Source of the DNA: VMCP01 sp964415065
GTDB taxonomy: Bacteria; Bacteroidota; Bacteroidia; NS11-12g; UBA955
Direction: 5' to 3'
NCBI GenBank assembly: GCA_964415065.1
Contig: CAYPYX010000026.1
Coordinates: forward strand, 1-29,106
DNA length: 29,106 nt
The stretch's first letter is position 1; every line of letters begins with the position of its first letter. The notes below the pieces were generated by a model, which had not been told where the DNA came from, made no database searches, and worked only from the letters and a program-made list of their open reading frames with translations. Made by a program: the position numbers and the translations under genes. Of this stretch, positions 16,003 through 23,652 are shown one piece after another.

Positions 16003-16974
16003 TTACCATCCCAAAATCCAAGCGAAAATCAACGGTGCTACGATGGTAGCATCGCTTTCCACGATGAATTTAGGCGTGTTGATATCCAATTTTCCCCAAG
16101 TAATTTTTTCGTTAGGAACCGCTCCAGAGTAACTTCCGTAACTGGTTGTGCTATCCGAAATTTGGCAGAAATACGACCAGAAAGGAATATTTTCCATTTC
16201 CATGTCTTGATACAACATAGGCACAACGCATATCGGGAAATCTCCTGCGATACCGCCACCAATTTGGAAAAATCCAACGCCTTTGCCTTCTGAATTCTTC
16301 ACATACCAATCCGCTAGCCAAGCCATGTATTCAATACCACTCTTCATGGTACTTGCTTTCAATTCACCTTTGATTACATAACTCGCGAAAATATTTCCCA
16401 TGGTAGAGTCTTCCCAACCTGGAACCACAATCGGCAAATTACGCTCCGCAGCAGCTAACATCCAGCTATCTTTTGGATCAATTTCATAGTATTGTTCCAA
16501 TTCACCGCTCAACAAAATCTGATACATGTATTCGTGGGGGAAGTACCGCTCACCCTTGTCTTCAGCACCTTTCCAAATACCGTGAATGTGCTTCTGTAAA
16601 CGACGGAAAGCTTCTTCCTCAGGAATACAAGTATCCGTTACGCGGTTGTAGTGATTTTCCAATAAATCCCATTCGTCTTGGGGACTCAAATCGCGGTAAT
16701 GAGGCACGCGTTTGTAGTGATTATGAGCCACCAAGTTCATGATGTCCTCCTCCAAGTTTGCACCGGTACAGCTGATGATATCCACTTTACCCTGACGAAT
16801 CATTTCCGCCAAACTTTTACCCAACTCAGCGGTACTCATGGCACCCGCAAGGGTTACCATCATCTTTCCGCCTTCGGTTAAATGGGTTTCATATCCTTTG
16901 GCAGCATCCACCAAAGCCGCTGCATTAAAGTGCAAATAATGATTTTCAATAAATTGAGAAATTGGACCTTTCAT
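16003..16974 (-). CDS. Deoxyhypusine synthase-like protein lacking the usual catalytic lysine
   Basis: 323 residues of the deoxyhypusine synthase (DHS) fold. DHS binds NAD and spermidine, and some bacterial relatives act in polyamine synthesis. Recognisable parts are TLAGAMS and SCTGANLEED (nucleotide side), VVPGWEDSTMGN, and the C-terminal SGAVPNEKITWGKLD and VESDATIVAPLIFAW. Where human DHS has GVVKHH with the imine-forming Lys329, and many bacterial relatives have GGGVPKNF, this protein reads GGGIAGDFP, so that lysine is replaced. Bacteria lack eIF5A, so a true hypusine role is not expected. The substrate is unknown; a polyamine-type reaction is the best guess. It has its own -7 box four bases before the ATG. 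Confidence 0.82.
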   Translation of the reverse strand: MKGPISQFIENHYLHFNAAALVDAAKGYETHLTEGGKMMVTLAGAMSTAELGKSLAEMIRQGKVDIISCTGANLEEDIMNLVAHNHYKRVPHYRDLSPQDEWDLLENHYNRVTDTCIPEEEAFRRLQKHIHGIWKGAEDKGERYFPHEYMYQILLSGELEQYYEIDPKDSWMLAAAERNLPIVVPGWEDSTMGNIFASYVIKGELKASTMKSGIEYMAWLADWYVKNSEGKGVGFFQIGGGIAGDFPICVVPMLYQDMEMENIPFWSYFCQISDSTTSYGSYSGAVPNEKITWGKLDINTPKFIVESDATIVAPLIFAWILGW

Positions 16975-16978
16975 ACTG

Positions 16979-16986
16979 CAAAGTTA
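16979..16986 (-). promoter_or_regulatory. -7 box (TAACTTTG) four bases before the DHS-like ATG
   Basis: TAACTTTG on the minus strand fits TAnnTTTG and is followed by CAGT and the ATG. It implies a start of transcription at or next to the start codon. It lies in the 21-base gap after the LOG-family gene. Confidence 0.55.
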
Positions 16987-16995
16987 GTTAAAAAA

Positions 16996-17718
16996 TCAAC
17001 GTTCTCCCAACCACCATTTCTTGCGGAACACGGTTTTCTTGCGGGGCATCAACGCTACTTTTTCCTGAATAAAATTCAATGCTTCGTCTAAATCATCTGT
17101 TACTAAAAACAAACTCTGATCCTCGGGCGAAATGGTTTTGAATCGGTCCATATCCTGCACCAAATCCACCATTTCCTTCCAGTACTCGGTTCCGATAACT
17201 ACCACCGGAAAATAGGGCATTTTCTCCGTTTGAATCAGGGTAAGCGCTTCGAACATTTCATCTAAAGTTCCAAATCCCCCGGGAAAAATAACGAACCCAA
17301 ATGAGTACTTAAACAGCATCACTTTGCGCACAAAGAAATAGCGAATATTAACCCAAATATCCAAATAAGGGTTCACGTGTTGTTCAAAGGGCAAATCAAT
17401 ATTCACCCCAACACTTTTTCCTCCCGCTTCGCGAGCGCCTTGATTGGCCGCCATCATAATTCCAGGACCGCCACCGGTAAGAACCGTAAAGCCCTCTTTA
17501 CTCACTTTAGAGCCCATTTCCTTGGCCTTCTGATAGTAAGGATGATCCTCCTTGAAACGAGCAGAACCAAATATACTGATGCAAGGTCCAACGAAGTGCA
17601 ACTTCCTAAACCCTTTAAAAAATTCCCACATTACCTTGAAAAGGAACCAAAATTCACTCGCCCGATTGTGAGGGCCTTGAAGCATCTCTAAGTCTAAATT
17701 ACGTCGTCTGTTTTCCAT
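16996..17718 (-). CDS. LOG-family protein (TIGR00730-type nucleotide phosphoribohydrolase)
   Basis: 240 residues counted from MENRRRNLDLEM. The Rossmann-type LOG fold is shown by ISIFGSARF (48-56), GGGPGIMMAAN (82-92) and the family signature PGGFGTLDE (146-154). RK at 131-132 precedes it as in other members. LOG proteins cleave nucleoside 5'-monophosphates (cytokinin-type or AMP/IMP-like) to base and ribose phosphate. Many bacterial members have been mislabelled lysine decarboxylases. An in-frame ATG at 17811 would add 31 residues that run into the upstream terminator area, so I prefer 17718. It stands 21 bases upstream of the DHS-like gene on the same strand. Confidence 0.85.
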   Translation of the reverse strand: MENRRRNLDLEMLQGPHNRASEFWFLFKVMWEFFKGFRKLHFVGPCISIFGSARFKEDHPYYQKAKEMGSKVSKEGFTVLTGGGPGIMMAANQGAREAGGKSVGVNIDLPFEQHVNPYLDIWVNIRYFFVRKVMLFKYSFGFVIFPGGFGTLDEMFEALTLIQTEKMPYFPVVVIGTEYWKEMVDLVQDMDRFKTISPEDQSLFLVTDDLDEALNFIQEKVALMPRKKTVFRKKWWLGER

Positions 17719-17797
17719 ATCTCTGTTCAAAATGTTTTGCTTTTTTTCGTTTTTTTCGGGGGATATTGACTCGGGAAGGTATTTACCCCCATCTCCC

Positions 17798-17828
17798 AAA
17801 AAAAAGGCCACCCAGAAAGGCAGCCTTT
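17798..17828 (-). terminator. Intrinsic terminator after ndk
   Basis: On the minus strand AAAGGCTGCC pairs with GGTGGCCTTT (two G-T wobbles, 6-base loop), and the run continues to eight T in all. It lies 43 bases past the ndk stop. Confidence 0.85.
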
Positions 17829-17870
17829 GATGTATTCAAATATAAGAATTTCTTTTAATGAAACGAATCA

Positions 17871-18287
17871 TTAAAAACGCTCGTCTGCAGAAAAGAAGAA
17901 ATCGCCTTCAATCTGTGCGTTCTCATCGCTATCGCTTCCGTGAATAGCATTCGCATCGATGCTCTTAGCAAAACGCTGACGAATAGTTCCTTCATCTGCC
18001 TTGCTTGGATCTGTAGCACCAATCAACTTACGGAAATCTTCTACCGCATTGTCTTTTTCTAAAATGGCTGCATAAATTGGACCGCTAGACATGAATGAAA
18101 CTAACTCTCCGTAAAAAGGTCTTTCTCTGTGAATTGCGTAAAATTCGCCCGCTTTCTCCTCAGATAAACGAGTGTATTTTAATGCAACAACTTTGAATCC
18201 AGCTTGAATAATTTGATCTAAAATTTTACCCGCGTGGCCATTGGCGACTGCATCGGGCTTAATCATTGTAAAAGTACGATTAGACAT
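17871..18287 (-). CDS. ndk: Nucleoside diphosphate kinase
   Basis: Transfers the gamma phosphate between nucleoside tri- and diphosphates through a phosphohistidine. 138 residues from MSNRTFTMIKPDAV, the normal length and start. The ATG at 18311 would add eight unconserved residues. The catalytic H116 is in NAIHGSDSDENA. K10 in MIKPD, RPFY (56-59) and the VEDFRKLIGATDP stretch are the nucleotide-binding elements. It is an apparently single-gene unit: a terminator follows at 17798-17828 and 125 bases separate it from the next gene upstream. A 7/8 match to TAnnTTTG (GAAATTTG) lies about 21 bases before the ATG. Confidence 0.96.
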   Translation of the reverse strand: MSNRTFTMIKPDAVANGHAGKILDQIIQAGFKVVALKYTRLSEEKAGEFYAIHRERPFYGELVSFMSSGPIYAAILEKDNAVEDFRKLIGATDPSKADEGTIRQRFAKSIDANAIHGSDSDENAQIEGDFFFSADERF

Positions 18288-18412
18288 GTTTTTTGATTGA
18301 TATCGCCGCAAATTTCGCTATAATTCGCAACAATTCACATACTAATTAGACCAATTTCTCAATAATTCGGTTGAAAAATAACGCAATCTTCACAATTCCA
18401 CCCCAAACCTCA

Positions 18413-19609
18413 TCACTCCACGTAATCGCGTAAGTACTCATATCGCTCCGTTAAATTGCCATCGCGAGCAATTGTAGCCCCCTCCAACAACAACGAACGC
18501 TCCTCCATCAACTGCGGAATGACATGCTGTATCAACATCCCCCCAAAATCAGAACTCGCATCCTTGGGCAACTCATTCGGTAAATTACCTACCGCCATCA
18601 CTTCAATGGTGTTCTCCGATGAATACGGATCAGCCTTGCAATTATCCAATCGATTCCAAGCTATTACCGGATCAGCAATCGACGTGGCTTCGTACGTTAT
18701 TGGCACCGAACCGTTAACATCGCAACTGATATCAGCAATAGCCTTAATCCGAAATTCGGGATTCCTCAACTCATCTTTTTCAAACAATCGGGGCAAATCC
18801 TCCGTCCAATAAATTCCATTCAACAATAAATCTCCGGTTTGGTAATAGGGACGAAACTTGCTGAAATACTCCTTATGATTCGCATAAAAATAGGGTGAAT
18901 TCCATTTCTTCAAATGAGAATGACCGTACAAATCGGGACTATTTAGCTGCACGAAAACCGGATGCTTAAACGATTTTTTTAAAAAAGCCTCCGAGGTAAC
19001 CTCTTTTATCCGGATATGACGTAAAAACTCCAATACACCCGAAGCCACACGTCCCCCACCCGTAACAATGATTTTCATCGGTGGAATATGCACATCCAAC
19101 GCATTTTCAATGATTTCAGAATAATCCAAACATTGATGTGCGGGTTTCAAATCAAACAATTTCAGCTTCTTACCATAAACCAACAAACCATTGTATGCTC
19201 CAACTATACCTGCCCATTTACCAAAGCCCAAAACCCGTTGACCCGTTTCCCATTTCAATACTTCATAATCCACCAAACGAATATTCTTTTTCAACACTTC
19301 CCTCAATAAATCCCGATTGTAGGGCTGCTTTTTGATGGTATGCGAAAAGAAAAAATATGTTTTGTGTGCAACTAAGTGTTCTTTGGGGACTTCCTTAATA
19401 CCCAACATAATATCGGCATCGGAAATATCATCCCTGACCTCAATGCCTGCATCGCGGTATTCTTCGTCGGAGAAACAACGCGTAGAACACGATTCTACCC
19501 AAATGTCTAACTCAGGAAATTTATGCTTGAGCGCCACGCATTGCACGGGAGTAAGCGCTACCCGATTGTCGGGAGGATTCTTTCGTTCTTTGATAATTCC
19601 GATAATCAT
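18413..19609 (-). CDS. Saccharopine dehydrogenase / alanine dehydrogenase (AlaDh-PNT) family oxidoreductase
   Basis: 398 residues from MIIGIIKERKNPPDNRVALT, whose KE-R-N-RVALTP pattern is the N-terminal motif of AlaDh/PNT and NAD-dependent lysine-forming saccharopine dehydrogenases. FFFSHTIKKQPYN (substrate side) and IVTGGGRVASGVLEF (dinucleotide-binding GxGxxxxG-like turn) follow, and NGIYWTEDLPRLF, IADISCDVNGS and GNLPNELPKDAS are typical of the bacterial lysine-type branch. The exact substrate is uncertain; saccharopine or a related opine-like amino acid is plausible. A start at 19690 would run through the divergent HMCES promoter, so 19609 is chosen. It is divergent from the HMCES gene with 91 bases between. 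Confidence 0.8.
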   Translation of the reverse strand: MIIGIIKERKNPPDNRVALTPVQCVALKHKFPELDIWVESCSTRCFSDEEYRDAGIEVRDDISDADIMLGIKEVPKEHLVAHKTYFFFSHTIKKQPYNRDLLREVLKKNIRLVDYEVLKWETGQRVLGFGKWAGIVGAYNGLLVYGKKLKLFDLKPAHQCLDYSEIIENALDVHIPPMKIIVTGGGRVASGVLEFLRHIRIKEVTSEAFLKKSFKHPVFVQLNSPDLYGHSHLKKWNSPYFYANHKEYFSKFRPYYQTGDLLLNGIYWTEDLPRLFEKDELRNPEFRIKAIADISCDVNGSVPITYEATSIADPVIAWNRLDNCKADPYSSENTIEVMAVGNLPNELPKDASSDFGGMLIQHVIPQLMEERSLLLEGATIARDGNLTERYEYLRDYVE

Positions 19610-19689
19610 ATTGCAACCGCCATTGATTTGATTCCAACGGCAATTTAAGTCTGGAATGCAGAATATGGAACTTGGGACTCGAAAAATCA

Positions 19690-19697
19690 TAAATTTG
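19690..19697 (+). promoter_or_regulatory. -7 box (TAAATTTG) three bases before the HMCES-family ATG
   Basis: TAAATTTG matches TAnnTTTG and is followed by TGT and the ATG at 19701. It supports that start and a leaderless transcript. No LexA-type operator was recognised around it. Confidence 0.55.
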
Positions 19698-19700
19698 TGT

Positions 19701-20417
19701 ATGTGTTTTTCGTATTCGTTGAAAGCAAATCCACAAACCCAACTACCGTTGGACTTTCAACCGGCGCTAATTCCGGAGCCGGGTTTCTTTTTTAGCGGCT
19801 TTGCCCATCCCCAGCTACCCATACAACATCAACATGGAGCAGAATTAGCCCAGTGGGGACTGATTCCATCCTGGGTAAAATTGAAGTCAAAGGCCAACGA
19901 ATTGCAAAAACTATCGCTCAATGCGCGTTGGGAAACGGCACACGAAAAACCCATGTTCCGCGAAGCATGGAAAACCAAACCCTGCTTGATACTCGCTTCC
20001 GGATTCTTTGAATGGCAAACCCAAGGAAAAACCAAAATTCCTTATTTCATCCATCCATCAGAAGGTGATTTCTTTCTTTTCGGGGGAATTTTTGACGATT
20101 TCATCGATTCACAAACCGGAGAAGTACAACGCACTTATTCTATCTTAACCACCGACGCGAACGAACTCATGAGCAACATTCACAACGTAAAAAAGCGAAT
20201 GCCCGTAATCATCGATTCCCGCCAAGCCGATCAATGGCTGTTTGGAGATTTAGAAGACCGTGCTTCACTTTGTAAACCCGTTGCATCCCAAAAACTCGAT
20301 GCCTACGAAGTTAGTCGCAACCTCAACTCAACAAAACTGGATAGAAATCAAGCTTGGGCTGTGGAAGCAGAGCAGAACAAACAAAACAATTTAGTATTAA
20401 GTTTGCAACTTAAATGA
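19701..20417 (+). CDS. SOS response-associated peptidase family (HMCES/YedK) abasic-site crosslinker
   Basis: 238 residues. HMCES/YedK proteins bind abasic sites in single-stranded DNA and form a covalent thiazolidine link through Cys2, shielding the lesion; they also release themselves autoproteolytically. The start is fixed by Cys2 (MCFSYS). The other active-site residues are present at the right spacing: N74 (LNARWET), E104 (GFFEWQ) and H161 (HNVKKRMP), against C2, N75, E105 and H160 of E. coli YedK. An upstream ATG at 19656 would place 15 residues in front of the nucleophile and abolish the chemistry. The stop overlaps the next ATG (ATGA), so the lipoprotein gene is translationally coupled. 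Confidence 0.93.
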   Translation: MCFSYSLKANPQTQLPLDFQPALIPEPGFFFSGFAHPQLPIQHQHGAELAQWGLIPSWVKLKSKANELQKLSLNARWETAHEKPMFREAWKTKPCLILASGFFEWQTQGKTKIPYFIHPSEGDFFLFGGIFDDFIDSQTGEVQRTYSILTTDANELMSNIHNVKKRMPVIIDSRQADQWLFGDLEDRASLCKPVASQKLDAYEVSRNLNSTKLDRNQAWAVEAEQNKQNNLVLSLQLK

Positions 20418-21598
20418 ATCGCATTTATTTGGGAATCTTGGGAGGGCTATTCCTATTTTCCTGTCAAAACAATTCTAAGGAGAAATCCACCCCCAGCAAC
20501 GATTCCACTGCGGTGGCAGCGACAACCGATTCCCCATCCCCCAAAATCAATCTTCCCTTAGATAGTACCTGGGATGCATTCAGTCAGTTAATTGCGGGTT
20601 CTACATCGGGCGTGAATACATTCTACGGCAACGACAGCATGTGGTTGAACTATTCGCAACAACAATCCAGTAAATTCAAGGTGTTGCAAAATCGAATCGG
20701 TAGTCCCATAGCCAAATGGACGCAAACCGTGGGATACAATCAGAAGCAACCCGTTAGAACCTTGTTATATCCTTTTGCAGGTGGGGATTATTACTATGCG
20801 CATTTGTTTTACCCAGAGGTAGATACCATCATTATGGTGGGATTGGAACCTGCTGGTTTTTTATTTGATCCGAGAAAACAGAATCGCGAAGACTTGCAGA
20901 TGTATTTAAACAACTTAGAGAAGTCGCTATTTTTTCCTCATAAGCTGGGCTTTTTCAGAACTTTATCCATGGAAACTGACTTTCAGAAAGGACTTTTAAA
21001 CGGTACCATTCATACCTGTTTATATTATTTAGCCAAATTTGAAAATCGCATACACTACATCAAAGCATTTGATATTGATGCCAACGGCAACGAGAGCAAC
21101 GTAGTGAGCATGGGTACAGTGGCACATAAACGTCGAGGCATAAAAATTGGATATTCCAACGCGAATAGCAAGCAAGTGAAGGAGTTAATTTATTTTACTG
21201 CCAATTTAGCCAACAGTGGCATGCCTACTGCCCCTGGCGAAAAGCACAACGGAATTGGCAAATATTTATATAAAAGAAAAAACTGTGGTTCTTTCTTTAA
21301 AGCAGCCACGTATTTAATGCATAATTCCTATTTTTCGGTTATTCGGGATATTTGTTTGGAAAACAGTAAGATCATTTTGCAAGACGACAGTGGAATTCCA
21401 TTAAAGAATTTACAGAAAGCTGGCTTTGACGTTACTCTATTGGGAAAATACACCCGAACCATTGGTTTATTTAAAAACCGTTTCCAACCCGATTTACGTG
21501 CGGCCTACGATTCCCTGCAGCCTCAAAAGTTACCTTTCACGATTGGTTACAACGCGGAGTTCGGCGAGTGCAACATGCAATTGGCGGTGAAAAGATAG
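20414..21598 (+). CDS. Lipoprotein of unknown function
   Basis: 394 residues. A lipoprotein signal ends LFLFSC with the lipid-anchored Cys at 17, then a Ser/Thr/Lys-rich spacer (18-45) leads to the mature domain. The rest is a single soluble-looking domain without a motif I recognise; two cysteines lie in NCGSFF and GECNMQ. Translation is coupled to the HMCES gene by ATGA overlap, an odd pairing of a DNA-lesion protein with an envelope lipoprotein. The final 50 coding bases belong to a 70-base sequence that is repeated at 22873-22942, so the 3' end has been duplicated. Confidence 0.75.
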   Translation: MNRIYLGILGGLFLFSCQNNSKEKSTPSNDSTAVAATTDSPSPKINLPLDSTWDAFSQLIAGSTSGVNTFYGNDSMWLNYSQQQSSKFKVLQNRIGSPIAKWTQTVGYNQKQPVRTLLYPFAGGDYYYAHLFYPEVDTIIMVGLEPAGFLFDPRKQNREDLQMYLNNLEKSLFFPHKLGFFRTLSMETDFQKGLLNGTIHTCLYYLAKFENRIHYIKAFDIDANGNESNVVSMGTVAHKRRGIKIGYSNANSKQVKELIYFTANLANSGMPTAPGEKHNGIGKYLYKRKNCGSFFKAATYLMHNSYFSVIRDICLENSKIILQDDSGIPLKNLQKAGFDVTLLGKYTRTIGLFKNRFQPDLRAAYDSLQPQKLPFTIGYNAEFGECNMQLAVKR

Positions 21599-21618
21599 GA
21601 GTAGGGAAATTTTATTGG
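21549..21618 (+). repeat. 70-base direct repeat, left copy (3' end of lipoprotein gene)
   Basis: Covers the codons for NAEFGECNMQLAVKR, the stop and 20 following bases. It matches 22873-22942 at 67 of 70 positions by eye. The two copies are 1324 bases apart and bracket the toxin-antitoxin pair and one lipoprotein gene. Confidence 0.9.
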
Positions 21619-21703
21619 TTGCGTTTTATCCTAGTTATTTTGTAACTTTACACTAGAAATTTAATTTGAAAATAATAGTATCGTTTAAACTTAATGTAGT
21701 CAA

Positions 21704-21913
21704 ATGAAAGTACTCGTTGAAATACCTGATAATGATGCTCCTTTTGCATTGAAAGTTCTGAAAAGTCTTTCATTTATAAGGACCGCCAAGCCTATGAGTT
21801 CTGAAACTATTGATTTATGGGAGGATCTTAATGAAGCGGCAAAACAGGTGCGCCTTCACAAACAAGGCAAAATAAAACTCAAATCCGCACAAGACTTATT
21901 GAATGAGCTTTAG
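21704..21913 (+). CDS. Antitoxin of a type II toxin-antitoxin pair
   Basis: 69 residues, beginning MKVLVEIPDNDAPFALKVLK and ending in a basic/amphipathic helix (KIKLKSAQDLLNEL). Small size, position directly before a RelE/ParE-like toxin and an 11-base overlap with it support the antitoxin call. It resembles short antitoxin-type proteins that accompany RelE toxins in Bacteroidota. No classic ribbon-helix-helix or HTH is obvious. Such antitoxins bind the toxin and usually their own promoter. Confidence 0.75.
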   Translation: MKVLVEIPDNDAPFALKVLKSLSFIRTAKPMSSETIDLWEDLNEAAKQVRLHKQGKIKLKSAQDLLNEL

Positions 21914-22235
21914 CATTTTCCCAACAAGTCGCTTTGAAAAAGAACTCAAACGGTTAACAAAAAAGTATCCTTCGTTAAAGTCGGATTTTGGACAAATGAT
22001 CCAAAAAATTTCAGAAACTCCTGATTTTGGTACATTTTTAGGGAATAATTGCTACAAAATACGATTAGCGATTGGAAGTAAAGGAAAAGGGAAAAGTGGT
22101 GGTGCAAGAGTAATTAGCTATTTATACATCGAAACTGAAACTATTTATTTGCTCACTATATACGACAAAAGTGAGAAAATAAATCTTAAACCCAATGAGT
22201 TGAAAGAAATAATTGAGGGTTTAAAATTAAATTAA
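21903..22235 (+). CDS. RelE/ParE-family toxin
   Basis: 110 residues. FPTSRFEKELKRLTKKYPS at the N-terminus, YKIRLAIGSKGKGKSGGARV in the middle and YLLTIYDKSEK at the end are the beta-sheet core and basic patch of RelE/ParE superfamily toxins, which mostly cleave ribosome-bound mRNA or inhibit gyrase. The overlap with the antitoxin gene gives tight coupling. The pair sits inside the segment bounded by the 70-base repeats. Confidence 0.85.
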   Translation: MSFSIFPTSRFEKELKRLTKKYPSLKSDFGQMIQKISETPDFGTFLGNNCYKIRLAIGSKGKGKSGGARVISYLYIETETIYLLTIYDKSEKINLKPNELKEIIEGLKLN

Positions 22236-22281
22236 ACTTAGTACTAGTAATTACACAAAATTCTTTACAGGCTCTACGACT

Positions 22282-22737
22282 TCAGTTTTGCTTAACTAGT
22301 GTAAAACCTCCATTTTCAATATCTGATTTTTGGAAACCATCAACGTATAAATCTAACCTCTTTTTTGTACCTTTTTCAATAGCAAAATCAATATGTATTT
22401 TTCCAGAATTAAAATGATAAGTACTATCACAAGGATAACCACTAAAATCATTGGGATCGTTATAGTCAATACGGTTAGTACCTTCCGGTATTTCTCCATC
22501 AACGGTTACTAATTCAGCCCTTCCAACAAATTCAAAATTATTTTTTGTATTGTATAGCTTAAATTTTTCTATTGTGTTACCCTTAAAGTATAGATACAGT
22601 TTATACTCTTTATTACTATACGTTGTACTATCATTTAACTCTTGTACAACTTCACTTTTTTTATTCACTGCAATTTGATTACCTCTATTTGAGCAACTAA
22701 AAAAAAGAACTACAATTAAAATTATTAAATCTTTCAT
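22282..22737 (-). CDS. Small lipoprotein, possible orphan immunity protein
   Basis: 151 residues from MKDLIILIVVLFFSC, with the lipid-anchored Cys at 15. An earlier in-frame ATG at 22764 would put nine polar residues before the signal sequence, so I take 22737. The mature part is beta-rich (KEYKLYLYFKGNTIEKFKLY, KIHIDFAIEKGTKKRLDLYV) with one internal Cys. Not recognised. It converges on the toxin gene and is the last of a minus-strand run of small envelope proteins. Immunity is inferred from the company it keeps. Confidence 0.65.
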   Translation of the reverse strand: MKDLIILIVVLFFSCSNRGNQIAVNKKSEVVQELNDSTTYSNKEYKLYLYFKGNTIEKFKLYNTKNNFEFVGRAELVTVDGEIPEGTNRIDYNDPNDFSGYPCDSTYHFNSGKIHIDFAIEKGTKKRLDLYVDGFQKSDIENGGFTLVKQN

Positions 22738-22872
22738 ACTATTTAATCTATTATCGTTTTGCAAGTTTGAAATACTCTCTATCGCTGAAAATTGGGCTGC
22801 TATGGTAGGGCGATGGTATAATCGTTATTATCAATGAAATAGGCTTGTCTATTTCTGAATGAGTCTTTATCC

Positions 22873-22942
22873 ACAACGCGGAGTTCGGCGAGTGCAACAT
22901 GCAGTTGGCGGTGAAGAAATAGGAGTAGGGAAATTTTATTGG
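22873..22942 (+). repeat. 70-base direct repeat, right copy
   Basis: Second copy of 21549-21618. It still reads in frame as NAEFGECNMQLAVKK and a stop, with one silent change (CAA to CAG), AAA to AAG, and AGA (Arg) to AAA (Lys). Upstream similarity stops abruptly at 22873, so it is a scrap of a gene end, not a gene. Confidence 0.9.
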
Positions 22943-22951
22943 GCTTTTTCT

Positions 22952-23458
22952 TTATTTATATATACGGAAAATTTCAAATGAAGAAGAATCTGTACTTGTA
23001 ATTACTTTTGTATTACAGCTATCTTCCTGACTTAATTTTATCGGTTTACCATTTTTATCTGTTGGGCGTATTAGCACTTCAGAATAATTTTTATAGGAAA
23101 TAAATGCTCTTGAATAAAACATGGAATTAAACGGAAGATTACAAGCCTTATACGCCATAATTTTTTTAAATTCATCTTTGTAGAAATTGGAAAAGCAACC
23201 GGTATTTAGTTGTATACAAATTTTATGTTGAATCGCATCAACTACATTCATTTTTTTAAAAACAGCACTGTCTTTTTCATCCACAGGGATAATGTAAATT
23301 ATATTATCATGAGGTTCTAACTCAGTAAAAATAAATACATTTCCACTTAAATTTTCCACGTTAGTTACCTTTTGCCTCTGATATTCTTCTTTATCTTTGT
23401 GATTAACACAAGAGAAGAAGAATATAATATATGAGGCAAGAATAAATTTATATTTCAT
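22952..23458 (-). CDS. Small lipoprotein, unknown function
   Basis: 168 residues; signal MKYKFILASYIIFFFSC with the lipid-anchored Cys at 17. The mature domain has four further cysteines (CIQLNTGC, KACNLPF, EDSCNT) and no motif I know. Strong AT bias compared with the core genes to the left. It lies directly next to the right 70-base repeat. Size, export signal and place in the array make an immunity or defence-associated lipoprotein plausible, but nothing shows which toxin it would meet. Confidence 0.65.
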   Translation of the reverse strand: MKYKFILASYIIFFFSCVNHKDKEEYQRQKVTNVENLSGNVFIFTELEPHDNIIYIIPVDEKDSAVFKKMNVVDAIQHKICIQLNTGCFSNFYKDEFKKIMAYKACNLPFNSMFYSRAFISYKNYSEVLIRPTDKNGKPIKLSQEDSCNTKVITSTDSSSFEIFRIYK

Positions 23459-23652
23459 TTTCTTATCTCTTAAGTTTTGATTTATCGTTTACGTATTCTA
23501 AATCCATCACATGATTGACATATATATATATTCTAAATTCTTAAATATTGGAGCAGAATATTTGTGCTGAGACTCTGTAAATTCAATGAAGTTTAATACA
23601 TTTTAAAGTCACAATTTTTTTCATTTTTAAAACGTATATTTTTTGGGGGGGC

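Noticed and set aside
15739..16293. 184-codon plus-strand frame across the haemoglobin and DHS-like genes
   Set aside because: It runs antisense over two conserved genes and their spacer, with no recognisable domain.
17719..17797. Promoter of the LOG-family gene at ACATTTTG
   Set aside because: It matches TAnnTTTG at only 6 of 8 positions; not strong enough to list as a feature.
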